A stretch of 64,000 bases of DNA from Streptomyces albus subsp. albus (GTDB taxonomy: Bacteria > Actinomycetota > Actinomycetes > Streptomycetales > Streptomycetaceae), in assembly GCF_000719865.1 (NCBI RefSeq), contig NZ_JOID01000021.1, positions 46,507 to 110,506 on the forward strand, read 5' to 3'. A program made the position numbers and the translations under genes. Below are positions 23,762 through 32,664 of this stretch, one piece after another. The notes under the pieces were generated by a model that had not been told where the DNA came from, ran no database searches, and saw only the letters and a program-made list of their open reading frames with translations. Positions within the stretch are counted from its first letter, which is position 1, and every line of letters starts with the position of its first letter.

Positions 23762-25915
23762 TCACACGCCCGCCTCCACCAGGAACGGGCTCGGCTCGCC
23801 AGACCAGGAGACGTACAGGCTGTCGCGGGCCCTGGTGCAGGCGACGAACAGGAGGCAGCGCTCCGCCATCAGGTCCGTCTCGTGCTGCTTGGCGTCCACC
23901 CCGGGCGGGGTGACCGCCTTCGGGAAGGGCAGTGCGCCGTCGTTCACGCCGATCACCGCGACACAGCGGAACTCGAGTCCCTTGAACGAGTGCATCGTTC
24001 CGACCCGGACGGTCGTTGCCTCGCCCGCAGTGTCGGCGGCCCGCAGGGGTGCGGCGGGGATGCCGGCGGCCTTCAGTCGCGCCACCGCCTTCGCGCACGT
24101 CTTGTTGAAGCGCGTGCTCACCCCGATCTCCCCGGCGCCGACGCCCGCCTCCAGCCACGCCCGCACCCGAGTTACCAGCGCGTCCAGTTCGGCCTCTTCG
24201 TCCGCCGCCGCGTGCAGGGCGGGCCCATCGCCGTGCAGGGCGGAGCGGTAGCCGAGCAGCGTGTCGGGGCGGTTCTCGTCCTCCAGCTCGGCGATCGGAC
24301 GGCCCACGAGCAGCGCCGTGGACCAGCGCAGGATCTCCTGCGTACTGCGGTAGTTCTTGCGCAGCTTCACCGACCGCCCGGTCACCTTGATGCCGAGCGA
24401 CTTCAGGGACACCTTCGCGTCGTAGATGCGCTGGTGCGGATCGCCCGCGATGAACAGGTCGTCCGGACGGGCGGGGACGGCCGCGCGCAGCAGGCGCCAC
24501 TGCGCGGGGTGCAGATCCTGCGCCTCGTCCACCACCACATGCCGGTACCGCGGCCCCGTCTCCTCCAGCAGCCGTGCCGCCTCCGCGCACGTCTGCAGCC
24601 AGGTGCGGGCCCCGTCCGAGGCCAGGCCGGCTGTGAACCGCTCCACCGTCTCCCACACCAGGGGCCGCTCGGCCGCCGTCAGCCGGCTCCCGCGGCCGCG
24701 CCGGTCCGCCGCCTCGTAGTCGGGCAGGGTCCTGATGTCCTGGGCCAGGACGACGTGCCGGTACTCCTGGGCGAGGAACTGCGCGCTGCCGGCGAAGCCC
24801 GTCGCCTCGGCGGCCTCGCCCCAGCGGCTCTCCTCCTCCTGGTGCGTCAGCGGCCGCAGCGCCACCGCGCCCGTCTCCTCGGCGACGACACGGCTGGCGA
24901 AGCCGTCGACCGTCGAGATGTCCACGCGCTCCCGCAGCTCCGGGTCCTCCACGAGGGACTCCAGGCCGGAACGGAGCGCGTTGACCAGCGCGTTGGTGTA
25001 GGTGGTGAGCAGGATGCGGTCGCCGTCGCGCAGATACCCGAGGAGGTGCTTGACGCGGTGCAGCGCCACGACGGTCTTGCCGGTCCCCGGGCCGCCACTG
25101 ACCTGCGCGGGCCCCGAGTACGAGGCCCGGTAGGCCACCTTCCGCTGTGAGGGGTGCAGGAACACCCGCCAGGCCGCGAAGGGCTTGTCGAGGATCTCCC
25201 GCAGCTCCTCGGAGGCCGTGACGAGCGCGATACGGGCCCCGCTGTGCCGGATCGCGGTCTCGTAGTCCCCGGTGCCGTCCGGCGGCACTGACGCCTGGGC
25301 CTGCAGCGCGGGCGCCACGATGTCCTGCCACACCTCCTCGACCGTGCAGCCCGCCGCGAGGTACTGCAGCACCTCGCGCTGGTCCTGCGGCAGCAGCGGT
25401 GCGAAGACCTCCAGCTGCTCCTTGTCGACGAGCGTCCGGGCCTGCCGCAGCGTCTCGGCGTCGATGCCGAGCGCGGTCAGGTCCCCGTCCGAGAACTTCG
25501 CGAACAGCCGCTGCTTCGGCGAGGCTTCCGCCACCCGCTCGTAGGCCGGGGTGATCTCGTCCAGGGTGGCCGCGTCCCGGATCTCGACGGCCCGTGTCAC
25601 CTCGTTGATGCTGGACTTCTGCTTCTTCGCCCACGCGATGGCCTTGTCGTGCTGCATGACCCGCAGCAGCACGAAGGTGTCACCGGAGGGCGGGGCGAGG
25701 ACGACACCGCGCCAGAACTGGTCGATGCGGATCGTCCGGATCTGCTGGTCCTTCGCGTGCGTCAGGCTCTCCAGCTTCAGCCCCTGGTCTCTGAAGAGCT
25801 GGTCGAGGGTGAGCCGGCCGAACTTCTCCCAGGCGTCGAGGACGCCCTTCCGCACGGGCGGTTGGAGTTTGGGGAGTTCGGCGAAGAAGCCGATGTCGAA
25901 GGCGAGCTGCGGCAT
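23762..25915 (-). CDS. UvrD/Rep-family helicase with N-terminal RelE-like domain
   Basis: A 717-aa protein. Residues 1-115 (FFAELPKLQPPVRKGVLDAWEKF, KLESLTHAKDQQIRTIRIDQFWRGVVLAPPSGDTFVLLRVMQHDKAIAWAKK) look like a RelE/ParE-type toxin fold fused to a superfamily 1 helicase. The helicase motifs follow in order: GGPGTGKT (Walker A, about residue 275), TYTNAL, VVVDEAQDLHP (Walker B), RKNYRSTQEI, GTMHSFKGLEF and VACTRARDSLYV. It would move 3'-5' on single-stranded DNA using ATP. A Ser/Thr kinase gene ends 49 bp upstream on the same strand and may share its transcript. Defence or DNA repair roles are both possible. Confidence 0.85.
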   Translation of the reverse strand: MPQLAFDIGFFAELPKLQPPVRKGVLDAWEKFGRLTLDQLFRDQGLKLESLTHAKDQQIRTIRIDQFWRGVVLAPPSGDTFVLLRVMQHDKAIAWAKKQKSSINEVTRAVEIRDAATLDEITPAYERVAEASPKQRLFAKFSDGDLTALGIDAETLRQARTLVDKEQLEVFAPLLPQDQREVLQYLAAGCTVEEVWQDIVAPALQAQASVPPDGTGDYETAIRHSGARIALVTASEELREILDKPFAAWRVFLHPSQRKVAYRASYSGPAQVSGGPGTGKTVVALHRVKHLLGYLRDGDRILLTTYTNALVNALRSGLESLVEDPELRERVDISTVDGFASRVVAEETGAVALRPLTHQEEESRWGEAAEATGFAGSAQFLAQEYRHVVLAQDIRTLPDYEAADRRGRGSRLTAAERPLVWETVERFTAGLASDGARTWLQTCAEAARLLEETGPRYRHVVVDEAQDLHPAQWRLLRAAVPARPDDLFIAGDPHQRIYDAKVSLKSLGIKVTGRSVKLRKNYRSTQEILRWSTALLVGRPIAELEDENRPDTLLGYRSALHGDGPALHAAADEEAELDALVTRVRAWLEAGVGAGEIGVSTRFNKTCAKAVARLKAAGIPAAPLRAADTAGEATTVRVGTMHSFKGLEFRCVAVIGVNDGALPFPKAVTPPGVDAKQHETDLMAERCLLFVACTRARDSLYVSWSGEPSPFLVEAGV

Positions 25916-25964
25916 GCAGGGATCCTAGGGGCGGGGCGGGCTGCGACGCGGGCGAACGGACAGG

Positions 25965-27617
25965 TCAGGAAGGGGCGCCGGGAGCGCTGCCGTCGAGATC
26001 CAGCCGGATCACGGCCAGGGTCTCGGCCACCTCGGCGGTGAGTTCGTCGTCCGGGCCGAAGACCACGCACAGGTCCGCGTGCAGCGGCTCCAGGACGCCC
26101 AGGGCGTCGGTCGCCCGCCCCTGCGCGAGGAGCAGCATGCCGATGTCGCGGCGCAGCTCCACGGCGGTCTCGCTCACGTCGCCGTCGACGGCGCGGACGG
26201 CGTCGAGGACGCCGCGCAGCCCGGCCAGTGCCTCCGTGACCTGACCGAGCTCACCACGGCAGCGCGCCGCCTGCGCCCGGCTGTCCAGCGCGTCCTCGCT
26301 GCCCGGACCGCTCACGCGCCCGTAAGCGTCGGCCAGCGCTTCGAACTCGGGCAGCGCGGCCCGGTAGTCGCCCGCCAGCTGCCGGCTGAACGCCCGGCGC
26401 CTGCGCAGCCCGAGCACCGCCTTGCTCTCCGCGCCCAGGGCACGCGCGGCCGGCTCGACCATCTCGCCCACCACCTCGGCGGCCTGCGCGTACCGCTCCT
26501 CCTCCATCAGGGCGGCGTAGTGCGCGTGGACCTCGCGGATCCGCTCCCGCAGCGCCTCCCGCTCGGCCGCGGGTAGCGCGGGTGACACGTCCGGCCCGGC
26601 GGCGGGCGCGGCCGGCCGGGCGCCGCCCGTACCGGTGCCGGTACCGGTGCCGGTGCCGGTGCCGGTACGGGCCCGGGGCGCGTAGGGGCGCCGGAAGATC
26701 CCGGTCGGGTCGGGCGTCCCGGCGGGCCCCGCCTCCTCCGGCGCGGACTCCTCCCCGGGCTCCCCGGGTGGCGGCAGGAAGGGCCGCAGCCGCTCGTACA
26801 CCTCCTGCACGTCCGCGGGGCGCGCCTCGGGCGCCTTGCGGAGCAGGTGCAGGACCAGCTCCTCCAGTTCCGCCGGCACGTCCTCACGCAGTTCCCGCAG
26901 GGGGATCGGTGCCGCGTTGACGTGCTGCGTCATCAGCTGCCACTCGCTGTCCCCGTTGAACAGCGGCCAGCCGCAGAGCAGTTCGTGGAGCACGCAGCCG
27001 AGCGCGTAGAGGTCGGTGCTCGGTGTGACCCGCGCGCCGCGCACCTGTTCCGGTGCCATGTACTGGTGGGTGCCGACGGGGCTGCCGGTCGCGGTCAGCT
27101 TGGTGACGTCCGTCCGCAGGATCGCCGCGATGCCGAAGTCCAGCACCTTCACCGTGCCGTCGCGCGCGACGAGGATGTTGCTCGGCTTCAGGTCGCGGTG
27201 CACGACCGGCACGTCGTGGGCGTACGACAGCACGGTCGCCACCTGCGCCGCCACGGCCACCGCCCAGCTGACGGGGAGCGGACGGTGCGGGTGGACGTAC
27301 GCGGTCAGCGGCACGCCGTCGACCAGTTCCATCACCAGGAACAGCTGCTCGTATGACTCGTCGAGCACCGCGTCGTACACCTGCGGCACGCCCGGGTGCT
27401 GGATGCGCGCGGTGATCCGCGCCTCGCGCCGGAACCGCTTCTCGAACTCCTCCGCCACCGAGGGCGAGGCCACGGCCTGCGGCCGGATGAGCTTCACGGC
27501 GACCGGCCGGTCGAGGACGGCGTCATAGCCCCGCCACACGTCCCCCATGCCGCCGTGCCCGAACCGCTCCAGCAGCTCGTAGCGCCCCGCGATCCGCCGT
27601 GGCTGTGGCTCCGGCAC
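25965..27617 (-). CDS. Eukaryotic-like serine/threonine protein kinase with TPR-like C-terminus
   Basis: A 550-aa kinase with no membrane segment. The catalytic domain (1-280) has GRYELLERFGHGGMGDVW, VAVKLI (Lys42), VVHRDLKPSNILV, LDFGIAAI and MAPEQVRGARVTPSTDLYALGCVLHELL. A Pro/Thr/Gly linker with a run of seven Thr-Gly dipeptides follows, then a helical TPR-like region (AEVVGEMVEPAARALG, ALPEFEALADAYGRVSG, ALGVLEPLHADLCVVFG). It lies just upstream of the RelE-like helicase. Cytoplasmic kinases with such C-termini often sense an intracellular signal, but the ligand and substrate are unknown. Confidence 0.88.
   Translation of the reverse strand: MPEPQPRRIAGRYELLERFGHGGMGDVWRGYDAVLDRPVAVKLIRPQAVASPSVAEEFEKRFRREARITARIQHPGVPQVYDAVLDESYEQLFLVMELVDGVPLTAYVHPHRPLPVSWAVAVAAQVATVLSYAHDVPVVHRDLKPSNILVARDGTVKVLDFGIAAILRTDVTKLTATGSPVGTHQYMAPEQVRGARVTPSTDLYALGCVLHELLCGWPLFNGDSEWQLMTQHVNAAPIPLRELREDVPAELEELVLHLLRKAPEARPADVQEVYERLRPFLPPPGEPGEESAPEEAGPAGTPDPTGIFRRPYAPRARTGTGTGTGTGTGTGGARPAAPAAGPDVSPALPAAEREALRERIREVHAHYAALMEEERYAQAAEVVGEMVEPAARALGAESKAVLGLRRRRAFSRQLAGDYRAALPEFEALADAYGRVSGPGSEDALDSRAQAARCRGELGQVTEALAGLRGVLDAVRAVDGDVSETAVELRRDIGMLLLAQGRATDALGVLEPLHADLCVVFGPDDELTAEVAETLAVIRLDLDGSAPGAPS
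26628..26672. repeat. Tandem GCCGGT/ACCGGT hexamer tract inside the kinase gene
   Basis: About seven near-identical six-base units encode alternating Thr-Gly in the linker of the kinase. Unit-number change would keep the reading frame while altering linker length. Confidence 0.7.
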
Positions 27618-27750
27618 CTGGCTCCCGCCCCGCCCCGCCGGGCGTTCGCAGTCGTCTCTGTACGTGATGGCTCATCAGTTTCAGGGGTACGGGCCCGGGG
27701 CGTCCAGCCGGGGGCCGGGCACCGGGGTATCGGAGCAGCGGGGCCGGGCT

Positions 27751-28278
27751 CTAGGCCACCGGCATCCCGTCCCGCAGGTACCCGGCCCGGCCGGCAGCGA
27801 GGGCGTCCAGCGCGGCGGTGAGGCGGCGGCCCGTGCGGGCTCCCAGCAGCCTCGGAGTCTGAGCAGGAGGGACGAAGGCGATCTCCGAGAGCTCTCCGTC
27901 CTGGGGTCTCAGCCGGCCGGCCTGCTCCGGACTGATCGTGCCGCCGTCGAAGATGAACGCGATCTGGTCGTCCCAAGGTCCGTGCGGCGCAACCCAGTCC
28001 ACCACCAGCAGTCCGCGCACGGTCACCCGCAGGCCGAGCTCTTCCATCAGCTCCCGCTCAACTGTCCGTTCCGGTGGCTCGTTGTCCTCCGCCATCCCTC
28101 CGGGCAGGTCCCAGTCCGGTTTGTAGGTGGGGTTCACCAGCAGGACGTGCCCGGACGGGTCGCGCAGCAGGATGTCCGCGGCAACCCGCTTGCGGGCCTG
28201 CTTGGCGTTGCCTTCTGCAAGGTAGGCGTTCCAGGCTTCCGGGTCGGCAGGTGTGGGAGTGTCTGCGGCGGGCGTCAT
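27751..28278 (-). CDS. Nudix hydrolase
   Basis: A 175-aa protein with a complete Nudix box: GGMAEDNEPPERTVERELMEELG matches GX5EX7REUXEEXGU. Upstream AADILLRDPSGHVLLVNPTYKPDWDLPGG is the usual lead-in. Nudix enzymes hydrolyse nucleoside diphosphates linked to another group; the substrate cannot be predicted. ATG 28278 overlaps the stop of a truncated upstream frame (ATGA), so it probably once was the second gene of a coupled pair. Confidence 0.85.
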   Translation of the reverse strand: MTPAADTPTPADPEAWNAYLAEGNAKQARKRVAADILLRDPSGHVLLVNPTYKPDWDLPGGMAEDNEPPERTVERELMEELGLRVTVRGLLVVDWVAPHGPWDDQIAFIFDGGTISPEQAGRLRPQDGELSEIAFVPPAQTPRLLGARTGRRLTAALDALAAGRAGYLRDGMPVA

Positions 28279-28484
28279 GCGGGGGTGCCTCCCGGTGACG
28301 ACGGAATGATGTCGGCCAGCAGAAGCATTCTGGCGCGTTGTGCGTCATCGAAGCGCACCAGGTACTCACGCACCGGCCCGTACGCCTTGTGGCGCTCCAG
28401 AAGGCGCCGGAGGCCGTCAAGTTCGCGCAGGACGCGGATGGAACCGAGAGTGGGGCTGGTGCCGAGCAGGTCGTGACCGGGCTC
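28275..28484 (-). pseudogene. C-terminal fragment coupled to the Nudix gene
   Basis: A 69-codon frame without ATG near its start (SPTLGSIRVLRELDGLRRLLE, RHKAYGPVREYLVRFDDAQRARMLLL), ending in TGA that overlaps the Nudix start. The sequence is a convincing amphipathic protein C-terminus. Its 5' part is missing, cut off by a stop at 28485-28487. Family not recognised. Confidence 0.4.
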
Positions 28485-28555
28485 TTACGGCAGGTCGAAA
28501 AGCCGGGTCGGCACCCCGAAGAACCTCACCAGCCGGACGACGAAGGGACCCAGTT

Positions 28556-29071
28556 GTGAACCAGCGGACAACCGACAACCAGCCCGAAGCCCTCCAGCCC
28601 GCACTGGAATCCATGACCTTGCTGGTAGCCGCCGTCATCGTCCACGACTTGGCCGCCAACCGTGTCGTCCTCCTCCAGCGCAGCCAGAACGCCAAGTTCG
28701 CCCAGGGCATGTGGGACCTTCCTGTCGGCAAGAGCGAAGCCGGTGAGCCCATCACCGAAACCGCCGTGCGCGAGCTGTATGAGGAGACCGGCCTGACCGT
28801 GAAGCACGAGTCCCTCAAGGTTGCGCACATCATTCACGGCGCATGGGGCGTCGAAGCCCCCAACGGCTTCCTCACCGTCGTCTTCGCCGCACATGAGTGG
28901 ACGGGCGAACCCGAGAACCGCGAACCGCGCAAGCACGCCCAGGTCCGCTGGGTCGACGCCGACGCCATCCCCGAGGAGTTCGTGGACACTACCGCCAGCG
29001 CACTGCATCGGTATCTTTCTGACGGCCCCGAGGTATCGCTGAGTGGGTGGCGTCGGCCTCGCTCGGCCTGA
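28556..29071 (+). CDS. Nudix hydrolase
   Basis: A 171-aa Nudix protein, divergent from the one at 27751. The box GKSEAGEPITETAVRELYEETGL is complete, and VAAVIVHDLAANRVVLLQRSQNAKFAQGMWDLPVG precedes it. The sequence fits the ADP-ribose/dNTP-type Nudix fold but the substrate is not predictable. I choose GTG 28556 with AAGGGA about nine bases upstream; earlier in-frame codons lie in sequence unlike the family. Confidence 0.83.
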   Translation: MNQRTTDNQPEALQPALESMTLLVAAVIVHDLAANRVVLLQRSQNAKFAQGMWDLPVGKSEAGEPITETAVRELYEETGLTVKHESLKVAHIIHGAWGVEAPNGFLTVVFAAHEWTGEPENREPRKHAQVRWVDADAIPEEFVDTTASALHRYLSDGPEVSLSGWRRPRSA

Positions 29072-29278
29072 CGTGCGGCCTCGTTGTGCTTGGGTCTCCT
29101 GGATCGACTCGGCGCGTTTGTGGTTCGCCTAGTCGTGACCAGCCCACCGCCGGCCGTGGACGCCGCGCCGCCAAGAAGTAGCGCCAGCCCCGGGACTGCC
29201 GAGCACGACGATGGCCCCGCGCCTGAATGTTCGGTAAGCGAGGGGCGCGTTCATGTTTCGGCGCGTGCAGTGCTCGGA

Positions 29279-29360
29279 TCAGGCGCTCAACTCGCCGCGC
29301 TTCACGGCCGCTATGGTCGCGTACGGGCACAGCGACGGTGAAGCCCTCAGCGCCTCGACT
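29279..29360 (-). pseudogene. Degraded 3' half of a DUF397 gene
   Basis: The frame first reads EGFTVAVPVRD, then after loss of roughly ten codons and a frame change IAAVKRGELSA-stop. The intact DUF397 protein at 34784-34993 reads DGFAVAVPVRD...FIAAVKHGDLGA, so this is the same family with an internal deletion. The rest of 29072-29412 holds no gene. Confidence 0.6.
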
Positions 29361-29412
29361 CGATGAGTTATTGCACCGGCTGTGGACCGGGATGCCTTTC
29401 GCTATGGGGTCC

Positions 29413-29703
29413 TCATGCTGTGGGGTCGTTGCCGAGCCGCAGCTCGTTCTCCCATTCTTGGGCGGCCGCGAGGTTGGGAGCGGTGCCGACCGGCTCGTAT
29501 GCGAACCCGCTCCACTCCTCCAGGACGCGCGGCTCGTCGGGTCGGAGGTGACCGGCGCCGCCGTGCACCGGCCGGTGGCGCCGGTAGATGTCCATCGGCG
29601 GGCGGCGCCGCTTGTCGTACGCGGCGAACGGGTTGTCGGCGTCCACGCGCGGGACGGCGCGCGACGGCTGGTTCGACGGCCCGGGTCGGCTGTGCTTGCC
29701 CAT
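29413..29703 (-). CDS. Small hypothetical protein
   Basis: A 96-aa polar, Pro/Arg-rich protein (GKHSRPGPSNQPSRAVPRVDADNPFAAYDKRRRPPMDIYRRHRP, ending in LAAAQEWENELRLGNDPTA). It reads as a genuine protein but has no motif I can name, and the ribosome-binding site is weak (AAGGC directly before ATG). It sits between two halves of a broken DUF397 gene, so it may have arrived with the insertion. Confidence 0.55.
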   Translation of the reverse strand: MGKHSRPGPSNQPSRAVPRVDADNPFAAYDKRRRPPMDIYRRHRPVHGGAGHLRPDEPRVLEEWSGFAYEPVGTAPNLAAAQEWENELRLGNDPTA

Positions 29704-29715
29704 GCCTTGATGCTC

Positions 29716-30120
29716 TCAGGCCGCGATCGTGGTCGGTCTGGCGGCGGTGAGGTCCTTCGCGCGGGTCCGTACGTCATCGACCGCAGCGGTCGTGTACGGG
29801 CGGGCCGCGTCCAGCAGCGTGTTGAGCCGGGAGGCGATGAGCGTGGAGTCGATACGGGCCGCATCGTCGAGCGCTTGGTGGGCTGCGGCGGCAGCCCGAT
29901 CCGGCTCGCCCGCGTTGAACAGTGCGGCGGCGAGGCCGACGCGGTCCACGACTTTCACGCGGTCGAAGCCGGACTTGCGCAGATGCAGAGCCTCCTCGAA
30001 GTGGGTGCTCGCGGCTCGGCGAGGACAGCCGATCCCGGTGAGGTCACGGGCGGATACCGCGCGGGCGCCGGCGAAGCCGTCAGCGACCTTGACGCACTCA
30101 CCGCCGTCCGAGCCCCGCCC
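29716..30120 (-). pseudogene. Chimeric remnant: DUF397 N-terminal piece joined to the C-terminus of an XRE/TPR regulator
   Basis: The frame opens with GSDGGECVKVADGFAGAR, which matches the centre of DUF397 proteins, and then passes into ASTHFEEALHLRKSGFDRVKVVDRVGLAAALFNAGEPDRAAAAAHQALDDAARID and on to TTIAA. This second part is the C-terminal helical-repeat tail of a Streptomyces XRE regulator. Neither part has its own start or DNA-binding domain. It is therefore recombination debris. Confidence 0.55.
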
Positions 30121-30247
30121 ATGGGCCACAGAGGCAGCACATGGACGGGGCCGGGGTGGCACCCTCACCGCTTCGGGGGTAGCGGAGTCGGATCGGGTGC
30201 CGGGACCGGCACGTGGAAGTGCTAGGAGGGTCCGCGGTACCGCGGGG

Positions 30248-31393
30248 CTATCGCGCCCCCATGGATGCGCGCCACCGTCCCCGGGACAGGTGGCACACCC
30301 CATCGGGCGTGATGCGCACGCGCGCACCGAGCAACGGCAACGAGCCTTCCGCGTTCAGCCGGTTGCGGATGCGTTCGAGCGCGGACCAGAGCTGCTGCGG
30401 TCCGCCCTGGTGCACGGTCGGCGGGTCGGTCCACTCGGCGGACGCGCGTGCCCATGATCCGTCCGGGTGCACCAGGTAGGCGGTTCGCGTCCGCCCGCTG
30501 GTCTCGTATCCGAGTTCCGTACCCGGTGCCGTGATTTCCAGCATGGACCGGAGTTCCCATGCGTTCGCCACGTCCACTACGGGATAGCGGCCCGTGCTGG
30601 TCTCATCCCCGTCTGCCTCACGGGCGAGGGCGAACAGCTCGGCCAGGGCGGGCGGGTAGTCGTCGCCGGACCGGCTGAGCATGAAGCCCGCCATGTCCCG
30701 CGCGACCGTGCCCACCACGTCCCCGTTCCGGTCTTTCCACCCGGTGATGATCAGGGACGTGCGCGCCAGGGTCGTCGCAATGCGTCCGCCGGGTTCCAGC
30801 GCGGCGAGCACCGCGCGGAGTCCCGGACCGGGCGCTAGGGCGACCGTGCACACGATGCGGTCATACGAGCCGGGCACGTTCTTGATGGCGTCCGACGAGA
30901 TCATCTTCGGGCGGTACCCCATGTCGGCGAGCCGGTCCCGGGCTGCACTGACCAGGTACGGGTCCACGTCCAGACTCGTCACGTGGTTGTCCCCGAGTCG
31001 GTGACAGGCGTAGGCGGTGAGCCCGCCGGCTCCGGTGCCCAAGTCCAGCAGGGACAGCCCGTCCCCGAGGCGCCCGTGTCTCAGCATCCGCACCACCAGG
31101 CTCGGCATGGTCGCGGATGACGTGGGCAGACCCTCGGGCTGGTCTCCGGATTCAGCGTGGTCGGCGTGCAGCGTGCCAACCCTGGTGATCAGGGACCGGT
31201 CCGCATACGCGGCGTCCATCCACGCTTCCGGGTCGCTCCGTCCGTCGCGCAGTACCCACCGGCCCGAGTCGTCCACGTCCCACCAGCGGGGCACCAGCTC
31301 GTGACGGGCGACACGTGCCACAGGGGCGAGCCACCGTGAATCCGGGTCGGTCACCTGGTCCGCGAGGGTGCTTGCCTTGCTCTCCCAATCCAT
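30248..31393 (-). CDS. PCMT-like SAM-dependent methyltransferase of a radical SAM cassette
   Basis: A 381-aa protein. LHADHAESGDQPEGLPTSSATMPSLVVRML followed by SLLDLGTGAGGLTAYACHRLG (SAM motif I), VTSLDVDPYLVSAARDRLADMG and YDRIVCTVALAPGPGLRAVLAALEPGGRI follow the protein-isoaspartate methyltransferase plan. The long C-terminal extension (GSWARASAEWTDPPTVHQGGPQQLW) resembles that of peptide-modifying relatives. AAAGG lies nine bases before the ATG, 18 bp after the radical SAM gene. Acting in one pathway with the radical SAM enzyme is a reasonable inference. The substrate is unknown. Confidence 0.8.
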   Translation of the reverse strand: MDWESKASTLADQVTDPDSRWLAPVARVARHELVPRWWDVDDSGRWVLRDGRSDPEAWMDAAYADRSLITRVGTLHADHAESGDQPEGLPTSSATMPSLVVRMLRHGRLGDGLSLLDLGTGAGGLTAYACHRLGDNHVTSLDVDPYLVSAARDRLADMGYRPKMISSDAIKNVPGSYDRIVCTVALAPGPGLRAVLAALEPGGRIATTLARTSLIITGWKDRNGDVVGTVARDMAGFMLSRSGDDYPPALAELFALAREADGDETSTGRYPVVDVANAWELRSMLEITAPGTELGYETSGRTRTAYLVHPDGSWARASAEWTDPPTVHQGGPQQLWSALERIRNRLNAEGSLPLLGARVRITPDGVCHLSRGRWRASMGAR

Positions 31394-31411
31394 GGTGGCG
31401 AGCCTTTCAGG

Positions 31412-32278
31412 TCAGTAAGCGGGGTCACAGGCTTCCGTGTTGGCGGGGTCACAGTCGCCCGAATCGTCGGGCGGGCACGCGTTGGCACGCAGCGGGGGCA
31501 CACTCGCGGCCAGTTCCGCCCATGCTGCTCCGCCGAACAGGTCGGCGAGCGGGGTTTCCCGCACGTTGCCCGCCGGGAAGTCGCGCGAGAGCACGCAGCC
31601 GGCCAAGTCCCCGTTCGGCAGGATGGCGGCGCGTCCGCGGGTGCATCGCCCGCACATTTCGTCCAGCGTCGGCGACTGCCCCGGCAGAGCGGCACGCCCG
31701 ACCGCACGCACTCGGTCCGTGTTGATGTGCCTCACTCCCATGGATTCCAGCTCAGCGCGGGCTTCGGCAACGCGCTGCCCCGGCAGGATGTCCACGAGTC
31801 CAGCCCTGACCGTGACCCCGCGGCTGACTGCCTCGCGGATGTGGCATCGGGTGCGGGCGTAGCTGCCCTCCCGCCCGGTGATCTTGTCGTGTTCGGCGGG
31901 GTCGTCGCTGTAGTAGCTCGTTCCGAGGGTCACGCCCTCGCGGGTGAACACGTCCCACCAGTCGGGGGCGACGTGAAACAGGTTGCTGTAGACCTCCACG
32001 TGCAGCCCGAGGGAGAGCGCGAGTTCCGTGAACTCACGCCAGTACGGGTGAACGGTCGGCTCACCTCCGATGAGCTGAACGGTGCGGATGCCGAGCGCGG
32101 CAGCATCCGTGATGACCGTGCGCCAGTCCGCGGGCGTCATGGTGCCGTGGCTCGCTTGCGGACTGGACTCGGACAGGCAGTGCGTACACGTGAGCTGACA
32201 CTTACCGGTGATCTCCAGCTCCAGCGAGCGGATACCAGCGAGCGGGCTTGCGGTGGGCGGTTCGAGAATGGCGGTCAC
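31412..32278 (-). CDS. Radical SAM protein with SPASM-like Cys-rich C-terminus
   Basis: A 288-aa enzyme. CQLTCTHC (C27, C31, C34) is the CxxxCxxC motif that holds the catalytic 4Fe-4S cluster, and GGEPTVHPYWREF is the SAM-binding GGE. The C-terminal part has CGRCTRGRAAILPNGDLAGC, a SPASM/twitch-like pattern for an auxiliary cluster. It ends in an unusual tail with three more Cys (ACPPDD..., DCDPAN, ACDPAY). GTG 32278 has AAAGGAAG upstream. Such enzymes modify peptides or proteins by radical chemistry. The methyltransferase gene downstream and two tiny genes upstream make a cassette. Confidence 0.88.
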   Translation of the reverse strand: MTAILEPPTASPLAGIRSLELEITGKCQLTCTHCLSESSPQASHGTMTPADWRTVITDAAALGIRTVQLIGGEPTVHPYWREFTELALSLGLHVEVYSNLFHVAPDWWDVFTREGVTLGTSYYSDDPAEHDKITGREGSYARTRCHIREAVSRGVTVRAGLVDILPGQRVAEARAELESMGVRHINTDRVRAVGRAALPGQSPTLDEMCGRCTRGRAAILPNGDLAGCVLSRDFPAGNVRETPLADLFGGAAWAELAASVPPLRANACPPDDSGDCDPANTEACDPAY

Positions 32279-32544
32279 GGTGAAACTTCCTTTCGGTTGA
32301 CGGGTGTTCGGGACTTGCCGGGCCGGTCGGCAGCCAGACCGTCAGGCACGACGGCCGACCGGGGTTGAGTCCCGCCCCCTGCCACAGAGCGAGTCGCGGA
32401 CCCGTGCTGTCCTGTTCCGGGTCCTGTGTGGCGAGAGCGGGAGTATCAGCGCGCTACGTCCACGGGTCCGTAGCGGGGACGTACAGGGGGTGCGACAGTC
32501 AGCCGATTCGGTGGGCTATCGGCTCGGACGTCGCCTGGCCGGGC

Positions 32545-32664
32545 TCATCGACGGGAAGTCGGACGGGCCAGACGGACAGGGCGTACGTGCAGTCCGTCGT
32601 CGTCCTGATCGGGCCGTAACGTCCAGTCGACGAACACGAGCGTGTGACGGGCCGTGGTGGTCAC
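32545..32664 (-). CDS. Tiny protein coupled to the 76-aa protein of the radical SAM cassette
   Basis: A 39-codon frame whose GTG overlaps the preceding stop (GTGA), the usual sign of coupling. The product reads TTTARHTLVFVDWTLRPDQ, then DDDGLHVRPVRLARPTSRR. It includes a TTA codon. It contains no Cys, so it is not an obvious radical SAM substrate, but its place in the cassette makes it worth recording. The following 266 bases up to the radical SAM gene show no other convincing frame. Confidence 0.4.
   Translation of the reverse strand: MTTTARHTLVFVDWTLRPDQDDDGLHVRPVRLARPTSRR

Noticed and set aside
26628..26672. Hexamer tract considered as a phase-variation switch
   Set aside because: Six-base units cannot change the reading frame; only linker length would vary.
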